Shown here piece after piece: positions 50,849-60,102 of a DNA stretch of 64,000 nucleotides; position 1 is the first letter of the stretch, and every line of letters starts with the position of its first letter. Position numbers and translations under genes: made by a program. The notes beneath the pieces are model-generated. The model did not search any database and was not told the origin of the DNA. It worked only from the letters and a program-made list of their open reading frames with translations. Source of the stretch: Pseudoxanthomonas koreensis_A (GTDB lineage Bacteria; Pseudomonadota; Gammaproteobacteria; Xanthomonadales; Xanthomonadaceae); the NCBI RefSeq assembly GCF_041890415.1, contig NZ_CP169056.1, positions 2,046,001 to 2,110,000 on the forward strand. Direction: 5' to 3'.

Positions 50849-52219
50849 ATGCGCTACAAGTCCCAATCGGTCGCCTACTGGTACTTCGCCGTGGCGATGG
50901 TGCTGTTCGGGCTGCAGATCGTGTTCGGCCTGCTGTCCGCCGCCAAGTACCTGGGCCCGGACCCGCTGCTGTACATCCTGCCGTTCGACGTGACCAAGAC
51001 GATCCACACCAACCTGCTGATCGTGTGGGTGCTGACCGGCTTCATGGGCGCGACCTACTGGATGGTGCCGGACGAGTCGCGCACCGAGCTGTACAGCCCC
51101 AGGCTGGCGTACTGGCAGCTCGGGCTGTGGACGCTGATGGGGGTGACGGCCGTCATCGGCTACCTGTTCCGCTACGGCACCGGCAACAAGCTGCTCGAGC
51201 AGCCGCTGCCGCACAAGCTGGTCATCGTGGTCTGCATGCTGATGTTCCTCTACAACATCGGCATGACGATCAAGCGGTCCGGGCGTTTCACCACCACCGA
51301 GGGCGTGCTGCTGGGCGGCCTGGGCCTGTCGGCGGTGCTGTACATCCCGGCGCTGCTGCACTACGAGAACTACACCGTCTCGATCTTCTACCGCTGGTGG
51401 ACCATCCACCTGTGGGTCGAGGGCGTGTGGATGATGATCATGGCCGGCTTCCTGGCCTACCTGCTGATCCGCCTGTCGGGCATCGACCGGGAGGTGATGG
51501 AGAAGTGGCTGTACGTGATCGTGGGCCTGGTGTTCTTTGCCGGCATCCTGGGCACCGCGCACCACTACTACTGGGTGGGCGTGCCGCACATCTGGCTGCC
51601 CATCGGCGGCTTCTTCAGCGCGCTCGAGCCGCTGGCGCTGGCGGCGATGGCGATCTACGCCTATGCGGCGATGCGCCGCGGCGGCATGCGCCACCCGAAT
51701 GCACTGGCCCTGCACTGGACCATCGGCAGCGCGATCTTCGCCCTGTTCGGTGCCGGCCTGCTCGGCCTGGCGCATACCTGGCCCAGCGTGAACAAGTGGA
51801 CCCACGGCACCCTGATCACCGCGATGCACGCGCACTCGGCGTTCTATGGCGCCTACGCGATGATCGTCATGGCGATGATCACCTATGCGCTGCCGGGGCT
51901 GACCAACCGCCCGCAGAACAACTACTCGCCGCTGGGCTATTGGGCATTCTGGCTGCAGGTCACCGGCATGTTCGGGATGACGCTGTCGTTCGGCACCGCC
52001 GGCATCGCCCAGGTGTACCTGGAGCGGATCATGGGCATGGGCTACCTGGATGCGCAGCTCAAGATCCAGGTGCATTTCCTGATGCTGATCCTGGCCGCGA
52101 CGATCTTCGCCACCGGCGTGGCGATGTTCATCTACGACTTCTTCCGCTACCGGCCGCAGTTCAACGTGATCGACGAGGGCGCACCGGAAGACCGGCCGGT
52201 GGTGGCCCCGGAACGCTGA
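50849..52219 (+). CDS. norB: Nitric oxide reductase subunit B
   Basis: 456 residues from ATG 50849. NorB is the catalytic membrane subunit that reduces two NO to N2O, with low-spin haem b, high-spin haem b3 and FeB. Twelve or so membrane helices; His ligands are seen in TKTIHTNLLIVWVL, GTAHHYYWVGVPHIW (FeB site) and THGTLITAMHAHSAFYGAYAM. The length of about 450 residues, the presence of NorC and the lack of a fused N-terminal domain mark the cytochrome c-dependent cNOR type, not the quinol-dependent qNOR. Confidence 0.97.
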   Translation: MRYKSQSVAYWYFAVAMVLFGLQIVFGLLSAAKYLGPDPLLYILPFDVTKTIHTNLLIVWVLTGFMGATYWMVPDESRTELYSPRLAYWQLGLWTLMGVTAVIGYLFRYGTGNKLLEQPLPHKLVIVVCMLMFLYNIGMTIKRSGRFTTTEGVLLGGLGLSAVLYIPALLHYENYTVSIFYRWWTIHLWVEGVWMMIMAGFLAYLLIRLSGIDREVMEKWLYVIVGLVFFAGILGTAHHYYWVGVPHIWLPIGGFFSALEPLALAAMAIYAYAAMRRGGMRHPNALALHWTIGSAIFALFGAGLLGLAHTWPSVNKWTHGTLITAMHAHSAFYGAYAMIVMAMITYALPGLTNRPQNNYSPLGYWAFWLQVTGMFGMTLSFGTAGIAQVYLERIMGMGYLDAQLKIQVHFLMLILAATIFATGVAMFIYDFFRYRPQFNVIDEGAPEDRPVVAPER

Positions 52220-52222
52220 TCG

Positions 52223-53023
52223 GTGGAGGCACCCAGCAGCCCCGCGAACGGCGGGCCGTACTACCTTGCCAGCGGCAACGAGGTCGGCATCGTCGAGCAG
52301 TGCCATGCCGCCGGGCTGGCGGTGATGCTCAAGGGGCCCACCGGCTGCGGCAAGACCCGGTTCGTCGAGCACATGGCCTGGCGGCTGGGCCGCCCGCTGA
52401 TCACGGTGTCCTGCCATGACGACCTGACCGCCAGCGACCTGGTCGGGCGCTTCCTGATCCGCCACGACGACACCGTGTGGCAGGACGGCCCGCTGACCCG
52501 GGCCGTGCGCGAAGGTGCGATCTGCTACCTCGATGAAGTGGTGGAAGCGCGCCAGGACACGATCGTGGTCCTGCATCCGCTCACCGACTACCGGCGCATC
52601 CTGCCGATCGACCGCACCGGCGAGACCCTCGAGGCCGCGCCGGGGTTCCAGCTGGTGATCTCCTACAACCCCGGTTACCAGCGCATGCTCAAGGACCTCA
52701 AGCCGAGCACGCGCCAGCGCTTCGTGGCCATCGAGCTGGGCTTCCCCGAGCCAGCCGCCGAGGCGGCGATCGTGGCCACCGAGAGTGGCGTGGAGCGAGG
52801 CACCGCGGTCGCCCTGGTGGAACTGGCCAACCGCGTGCGCACGCTGCGCGACCGCGGCCTGGCCGAGGTGCCGAGCACGCGCCTGCTGATCGCCGCCGGC
52901 CGCCTGGTGGCCAGCGGCATCGGCGTGCGCGAGGCCTGCAACGCGGCGGTGATCGCGCCGCTGAGCGACGACCCGACCCTGCTCGGCGCGATGCGCGAAC
53001 TGGTCGACGCAATGTTCCCCTAG
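52223..53023 (+). CDS. norQ: Nitric oxide reductase activation ATPase NorQ
   Basis: 266 residues from GTG 52223, three bases after norB. MoxR-type AAA ATPase: Walker A GPTGCGKTR at about 39-47, Walker B ICYLDEVVEA at about 99-108, sensor region LVISYNPGYQ and the C-terminal ARLLIAAGRLVASG-like STRLLIAAGRLVASG. NorQ works with NorD to insert the FeB iron into NorB. The tight spacing inside norCBQD supports co-translation. Confidence 0.95.
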   Translation: MEAPSSPANGGPYYLASGNEVGIVEQCHAAGLAVMLKGPTGCGKTRFVEHMAWRLGRPLITVSCHDDLTASDLVGRFLIRHDDTVWQDGPLTRAVREGAICYLDEVVEARQDTIVVLHPLTDYRRILPIDRTGETLEAAPGFQLVISYNPGYQRMLKDLKPSTRQRFVAIELGFPEPAAEAAIVATESGVERGTAVALVELANRVRTLRDRGLAEVPSTRLLIAAGRLVASGIGVREACNAAVIAPLSDDPTLLGAMRELVDAMFP

Positions 53024-53035
53024 GCCGGTGCCGCC

Positions 53036-55075
53036 GTGGCCGAAGCCGAAGACCTGGTCGTCGATGCCGCGCGTCATGCGACCGTGTTCATCCGCGACAC
53101 CTGGCGCCGGCACTACGCGCGCGCGCCCGACGAACCCGTAGCGCTGGCGTCACTGGCGCGGCGGCTGGACCTGCTGCTGTCGGCCGCCTGCGGCACCAGC
53201 CTGCCGATGCGCGTCGCCCTGCCGCCGGCGCGGCCCACCGTGCTGCACCGGCTGTTCCACGCACCGGCGTACCCGCGTCACCGGCAGGCGCTGCCGGCCA
53301 CCAGCGGTGACACGATCTGGCTGCCCGCCCACCTCGACACCTGCGACCCGGTGGAGGCCGCCGAGCTGTATCGCGCGATCGCCATGCAGCAGGCGCACCG
53401 GGCCATGCGCGGCCACGTCCAGGCAATCGTCCAGCAGCGTGATCCGCTGCTGCGCGACACCGCACTGGTGCTGGAGGCGCAGGCCGCCGAGCGCGAGGTC
53501 GCGCGGCGCTTCCCCGGCCTGCTGCCGGCACTGCGTCGCCTGCGCCGGCGCGCGCTGGCAGCGCGACCACCGCTGCACGCCTTCGCACCTGCCCGGCAGC
53601 CGCTGGAGCAGCTGGTGCGCGCGATTTTGGAGCGCGACCTGGAATGCGAGCCGGAGCCCGCGCCGCGTGCAGCGCGCGGCGCGGTCGACGACCCGCTGGC
53701 CGAAGCCGGACGCCTGCTGCAGGACTGGAACATCGGCCGCGCCGAGATCCGCCGGCTCGGGCCGATGCCGCTGTATCGCGACTGGTGGACCGGCGAGTTG
53801 CGCGCGACCGGCGGTGCCGCGGCCCACCTGGTCGACGGCGCGCCGTCCGACCGCGAGCAGGACGACCGCCCGGTGCGCAGCGCGCGCATGGAGCGGCGGC
53901 CCGACGAACGCGAAGCGACCGAGGACGAGGACAAGCCCGGCGAGCCCGGTGTGTGGATGATCCAGCAGGACGCACCGCACGAGGTGGCCGAGGATCCCTT
54001 CGGCCTGCAGCGCCCGGTGGACCGCGACGACGAAACCAGCGCCGACGAGTACGGCGACATGCTCTCCGAGCTGGCATCCACGCGGATGATCGCCGCGCCC
54101 GATCCGCCGCGCGAGGTGCTGCTGTCGGACGACCCGCCACCCACCCGCGCGGTGCTCGAATTCTCCGGACAGGACAACGGGGACGCACGCTTCCGCTATC
54201 CCGAATGGGACCACGCCAGCGCCTCCTACATCGAGCGCGGCACCACCGTGCGCATGCTGCCGCCCGTGCCCGGCAACCCGGCCTGGGTCGACGCCACCCT
54301 AGCCCGCCATCGCGCGCACCTGGATGGCATCCGCCGCCAGTTCGAGGCACTGCAGCCCGAGCGCGTGCGCCTGCGCCGGCAGAACGACGGCGAGGACATC
54401 GACATCGACGCCTGCGTGCAGGGCCGCGCCGACCTGCGCGCGGGCGGCTTCCTGCGCGAGGGCCTGTACGAGGCGCGGCGCCCGGGCCGGCGCAGCATCG
54501 CGGTATACCTGCTGGTGGATGCCAGCGGCTCGACCGATGGCTTCATCGGCGACGGCCGGCGCGTGATCGATGTCGAGCGCGAGGCGCTGCTGCTGGTGTG
54601 CATGGCCCTGCAAGGGCTGGGCGAGCCGTTCTGCGTGACGGCCTTTTCCGGCGAAGGCCCGCACGGCGTGCGCATGCGCATGCTCAAGGACTTCGACGAG
54701 GCCTACGGGCAAGAGGTCGCACTGCGCATCGCCGGCCTGGAGCCGGAAAACTACACCCGCGCCGGCGCCGCCATCCGCCATGCCACCGCACTGCTGATGC
54801 GCCAGCCGGCCGAGCATCGCCTGCTGCTGATGCTGTCGGATGGCAAGCCCAACGATGCGGACCGCTACGACGGCGTGTTCGGTGTGGAGGACATGCGCCA
54901 GTCGGTCACCGAGGCGCGGCTGCAGGGCATCTTCCCGTTCTGCCTGACCGTGGACCTGCAGGCGCCGGGCTACCTGCCCAAGGTGTTCGGCCAGGGCCAC
55001 TACGCGCTGCTGTCGGCGCCCGAACGCCTGCCGCTGGTGCTGCTGGACTGGACCCGGCGCCTGCTGGCGCGGTGA
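53036..55075 (+). CDS. norD: Nitric oxide reductase activation protein NorD
   Basis: 679 residues from GTG 53036. The C-terminal von Willebrand factor A domain (about 480-670) has the MIDAS motif DASGSTDGF and LLMLSDGKPNDADRYDG. The long N-terminal part (1-470) is charged and includes an acidic stretch ERRPDEREATEDEDKPGEPG. NorD is the VWA partner of the NorQ ATPase in cNOR maturation. It is the last gene of the operon; norE and norF are absent. 91 bases separate it from lysR. Confidence 0.93.
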   Translation: MAEAEDLVVDAARHATVFIRDTWRRHYARAPDEPVALASLARRLDLLLSAACGTSLPMRVALPPARPTVLHRLFHAPAYPRHRQALPATSGDTIWLPAHLDTCDPVEAAELYRAIAMQQAHRAMRGHVQAIVQQRDPLLRDTALVLEAQAAEREVARRFPGLLPALRRLRRRALAARPPLHAFAPARQPLEQLVRAILERDLECEPEPAPRAARGAVDDPLAEAGRLLQDWNIGRAEIRRLGPMPLYRDWWTGELRATGGAAAHLVDGAPSDREQDDRPVRSARMERRPDEREATEDEDKPGEPGVWMIQQDAPHEVAEDPFGLQRPVDRDDETSADEYGDMLSELASTRMIAAPDPPREVLLSDDPPPTRAVLEFSGQDNGDARFRYPEWDHASASYIERGTTVRMLPPVPGNPAWVDATLARHRAHLDGIRRQFEALQPERVRLRRQNDGEDIDIDACVQGRADLRAGGFLREGLYEARRPGRRSIAVYLLVDASGSTDGFIGDGRRVIDVEREALLLVCMALQGLGEPFCVTAFSGEGPHGVRMRMLKDFDEAYGQEVALRIAGLEPENYTRAGAAIRHATALLMRQPAEHRLLLMLSDGKPNDADRYDGVFGVEDMRQSVTEARLQGIFPFCLTVDLQAPGYLPKVFGQGHYALLSAPERLPLVLLDWTRRLLAR

Positions 55076-55136
55076 GGGTGGCGGCCCGTCGCCGGCCGGG
55101 GGATGGATATGCAACAGATGCGGGAATCGACATAAT

Positions 55137-55156
55137 CCATATCAAAGACCGTATGG
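55137..55156. promoter_or_regulatory. Inverted repeat CCATA-N10-TATGG upstream of lysR, candidate self-operator
   Basis: Arms at 55137-55141 and 55152-55156, ending 10 bases before the lysR start. Its reverse complement agrees at 17 of 20 positions with 46365-46384 in the galM/GH51 promoter, the strongest reason to treat it as the binding site of the LysR protein encoded next to it. Confidence 0.55.
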
Positions 55157-55166
55157 AACCCCCGTC

Positions 55167-56135
55167 GTGAGCAGCCCGCCCTGGTTCGTCCGTGCGCGCC
55201 TGAAGACGCGCCAGTTGATGCTGCTGATCGCGATCGAGGAGCACGGCAACATCCACCGCGCGGCCGAGTCGCTGAACATGTCGCAGCCGGCGGCGTCCAA
55301 GCTGCTCAAGGACCTGGAGGAGTTGATGGGGGTGCCGCTGTTCGAGCGCCTGCCGCGCGGGATGCGCCCCACCTGGTACGGCGAGAGCATGATCCGGCAC
55401 GCGCGCATCGCCCTGTCCAGCCTGGACGAGGCCGGCGCGGAGATCGAGGCGCTCAAGGCCGGGCATGCCGGCAACGTGGCAATCGGCGCGATCGCCGGCC
55501 CGGCGATGACCCTGCTGCCGCCGGCGCTGGCCCAGCTCAACCGCGACCACCCGGACCTGCGCGTGTCGGTGCTGGTGGAAAGCAGCGACGTGCTGCTGGA
55601 GCAACTGGCGCACAACCGCATCGACCTGATGATCGGCCGCCTGTTCGCGCGCCACGACAAGCGCAACCTGCACTACGAGCCGCTGGCCGAGGAGGAGGTG
55701 TGTGCGATCGCCCGGCCCGGCCATCCACTGCTGGCGCTGAAGAAGCCCGGCCTGGCCGAACTGGCGCAGTTGCCGTGGGTGCTGCCGCCGGAAGGCAGCG
55801 TGCTGCGCCACCGCTTCGAGCTGATGTTCCAGAACGCCGGGCTGGAGCCACCGCGCCAGGTGATCGGTACCGCCGCGCTGGTGATGGTGCCGCGCCTGCT
55901 GCAGGACAGCGACCACCTGGCCGTGGTGCCGGTGGACGTGGCGCGCCACTACGCCGGGCACGGCATGGTGCGGGTGGTGCCGGTGGACCTGTCGTGCAGG
56001 ATGGCCTCGTTCGGATTCATCACCCGCACCGACTGGCTGCTCTCGCCGGGCGCGCGCAACGCGCTGGCCGCGCTCAAGGACGCTGCGCAGCGGGTGTATG
56101 CGCCGGCGGCCAAGCCCGCGCGCAAGGGCGGCTGA
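55167..56135 (+). CDS. LysR-type transcriptional regulator, GbpR-like
   Basis: 322 residues from GTG 55167; no ATG start is in frame. Helix-turn-helix about 13-72: RQLMLLIAIEEHGNIHRAAE and LNMSQPAASKLLKDLEELMG. The effector domain covers about 95-300 with GNVAIGAIAGPAMTLLPPAL. This start type, with LKTRQ and HGNIHRAAESL, resembles GbpR of Agrobacterium and Azospirillum, which controls sugar uptake beside chvE/ggu genes in response to L-arabinose, D-galactose and D-fucose. It is probably the regulator of this island, acting on the galM/GH51 promoter and its own. GH97 follows after 57 bases on the same strand. Confidence 0.9.
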   Translation: MSSPPWFVRARLKTRQLMLLIAIEEHGNIHRAAESLNMSQPAASKLLKDLEELMGVPLFERLPRGMRPTWYGESMIRHARIALSSLDEAGAEIEALKAGHAGNVAIGAIAGPAMTLLPPALAQLNRDHPDLRVSVLVESSDVLLEQLAHNRIDLMIGRLFARHDKRNLHYEPLAEEEVCAIARPGHPLLALKKPGLAELAQLPWVLPPEGSVLRHRFELMFQNAGLEPPRQVIGTAALVMVPRLLQDSDHLAVVPVDVARHYAGHGMVRVVPVDLSCRMASFGFITRTDWLLSPGARNALAALKDAAQRVYAPAAKPARKGG

Positions 56136-56192
56136 GCCGGCGGCACCAACCACGCAAGCCGGCACCCCCAACTCCATCCCCGGGACGACGAC

Positions 56193-58145
56193 ATGATCCG
56201 CAAATCGACCTTGCTGTGGCTGCTGTGCGCCCTGCTGCCGCTGTCGGCCTGCAGCCAGGACCAGGACTACACCCTGCACAGCCCGGATGGCCGCATCGCG
56301 GTCGCCCTGGACCTGGACGGCCAGGGCCGGTTGCACTACGCGGTCACGCGCGACGGCGCGGTGGTGCTGGAGCGCTCGCGCCTGGGCCTGGTCCTGGACG
56401 ACCGTGACCTCGCCCACGGCTTGCGCACCCTGCGTGCCGATGCGCCGAGCCTGGTGGAGGGCGCGTACACCATGGTGCAAGGCAAGCAGAAGGACATCAC
56501 CTACCGCGCCCGCGAGCGGCGCTACCGGGCGGAAAACGCCGACGGCCAGGTCCTGGAATTGACCCTGCGCGCGTCCGACGACGGCATCGCCTTCCGCTAC
56601 CGCGTGGAGGGTGACGCGCAGGCCGGCTATCGGGTCAAGGACGAACTCACCAGCTTCGCCTTCGCCGGCGGCAGCCGCGCCTGGCTGCAACCGATGGCGG
56701 TGGCGCAGACGGGATTCGCCAACACCAACCCGTCCTACGAAGAGCTCTACCTGATGGACATTCCGGTCGGCGAGCCCTCGCCGTCCGCGGCCGGCTGGGT
56801 GTTCCCCGCCCTGTTCCACACCGCCGGTGGCTGGGCGCTGCTCACCGAAGCGGGCATGGATGGCCATTACCACGCATCCCGCCTGCAGGCACAGGCTCCG
56901 GGCGGCGAATACCGGATCGGCTTTCCGACCGGGCCGGAGGTCTTTCCCGGCGGCGCCCTGGCCGCACAGGGCACGCTGCCGCTGGCCTCCCCGTGGCGGA
57001 TCATCGCCATCGGCGACCTGCCCACGCTGCTGCGCTCCACCCTTGGCACCGACCTGGCGCAACCTGCGCTGGCGCCGATGCCATGGGTCAAGCCGGGCCT
57101 GGCCAGCTGGAGCTGGGCGCTGCTGAAGGATGCGTCGGTCAACGCGGACACCCAGAAGCGCTTCATCGACTACGCGGCCGCGATGGGATGGCCGTACACC
57201 CTGGTGGACGTGAACTGGGACCGCACCATCGGCTACGAAAAGATGACGGAATTGACGCAGTACGCGGCGCGGAAGAACGTGCGCCTGCTGCTCTGGTACA
57301 ACTCCTCCGGCGACTGGAACGAAACCGACTTCACGCCCAAGAGCACGCTGCTGGCGCCCGCGCAGCGCCGCGCCGAGTTCGCCCGCTTGCAGCAGATGGG
57401 CATTGCCGGCATCAAGGTGGATTTCTTCGCCGGCGACGGCCAGTCGATGATCAACTACTACCGCGACATCCTGCAGGACGCGGCGGACCACCGGTTGCTG
57501 GTGAACTTCCACGGCTGCACCCTGCCACGCGGGCTGCAGCGCACCTTCCCCAACCTGATGACCATGGAATCGGCGCGCGGCCTGGAGTTCGTCACCTTCA
57601 CCCAGGACAACGCCGACCAGGCGCCGGAACACATGGCCATGCTGCCGTTCACGCGCAACGTCTTCGACCCGATGGATTTCACCCCCACGGTGCTGGCGGA
57701 GATCCCGGACATCGAGCGCCGCACCCGCAACGGCTTCGAACTGGCGTTGCCGGTGCTGTTCCTGTCCGGCCTGCAACATGTGGCCGAAACCGATGCGGGC
57801 ATGGCGCAGGTGCCCGAGCACGTGCGCGATTACCTCATGGACATCCCGGTGCTCTGGGACGAGAGCCGGCTGCTGGATGGCTACCCGGGCAGGTTCGCGG
57901 TGGTCGCGCGCCGCAGCGGCGACACCTGGCATGTGGTGGGCATCAATGCCGACCCGGAAAACCGGCGCCTGGCGCTGGACCTGTCATTCATCGGTACGCG
58001 CACGGGCCAGATGATCACCGACGGCGCGACCGCGCGTGACCTGGTGCGCAGCGACCTGCAGGCGGGCGCCACGGTCACGGTGGACATCCGGGACCGCGGC
58101 GGCTTCGTCATGAAGTTTCCGGCACCCACTGCGACCACGCACTGA
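56193..58145 (+). CDS. Lipoprotein glycoside hydrolase family 97 (alpha-galactosidase or beta-L-arabinopyranosidase type)
   Basis: 650 residues from ATG 56193. Lipobox LSAC at about residues 17-20, so the enzyme is membrane-tethered. The N-terminal beta-super-sandwich (about 28-280) leads into a TIM barrel with WSWALLKDASVNADTQKRFID, LVDVNWD, LLLWYNSSGDW and GIKVDFFAGDGQ, where the Asp (about 410) fits the nucleophile of retaining GH97 members. Retaining GH97 enzymes act on alpha-galactosides; some family members act on beta-L-arabinopyranosides, which share stereochemistry. The arabinose setting favours the latter, but this is inference. Confidence 0.88.
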   Translation: MIRKSTLLWLLCALLPLSACSQDQDYTLHSPDGRIAVALDLDGQGRLHYAVTRDGAVVLERSRLGLVLDDRDLAHGLRTLRADAPSLVEGAYTMVQGKQKDITYRARERRYRAENADGQVLELTLRASDDGIAFRYRVEGDAQAGYRVKDELTSFAFAGGSRAWLQPMAVAQTGFANTNPSYEELYLMDIPVGEPSPSAAGWVFPALFHTAGGWALLTEAGMDGHYHASRLQAQAPGGEYRIGFPTGPEVFPGGALAAQGTLPLASPWRIIAIGDLPTLLRSTLGTDLAQPALAPMPWVKPGLASWSWALLKDASVNADTQKRFIDYAAAMGWPYTLVDVNWDRTIGYEKMTELTQYAARKNVRLLLWYNSSGDWNETDFTPKSTLLAPAQRRAEFARLQQMGIAGIKVDFFAGDGQSMINYYRDILQDAADHRLLVNFHGCTLPRGLQRTFPNLMTMESARGLEFVTFTQDNADQAPEHMAMLPFTRNVFDPMDFTPTVLAEIPDIERRTRNGFELALPVLFLSGLQHVAETDAGMAQVPEHVRDYLMDIPVLWDESRLLDGYPGRFAVVARRSGDTWHVVGINADPENRRLALDLSFIGTRTGQMITDGATARDLVRSDLQAGATVTVDIRDRGGFVMKFPAPTATTH

Positions 58146-58320
58146 AGCGCCACCAGCACGCACAACGGGATGGATTGCAATATGGGCATTGATCAGCGTG
58201 TTTTTGTTATTTTTCTGGCATGCCGCTGACCGGTAGCATCCTTGGCCAACACGGTGGGCTGCGCCGGGACCTTTCCCGACCCCGCCCGCCGCTCCTCCTC
58301 CGGGCAAGGATCCCGAGCGC

Positions 58321-60045
<1,725 letters not shown>

Positions 60046-60102
60046 GGCGGCCCGGCGCGCTGGCAATCCCGGCCCCACCCCGTTGCTGCAGGAGTACCAG
60101 CC

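Noticed and set aside
49991..53113. 1040-codon minus-strand frame across the nor operon
   Set aside because: Antisense shadow rich in His, Arg and Gln; the plus-strand nor genes have clear motifs throughout.
58172..58222. AT-rich stretch upstream of arabinonate dehydratase as a promoter or operator
   Set aside because: It is the most AT-rich part of the gap (TTTTTGTTATTTTT) and may be a promoter, but no -35/-10 pair with proper spacing and no match to the CCATA motif was found.
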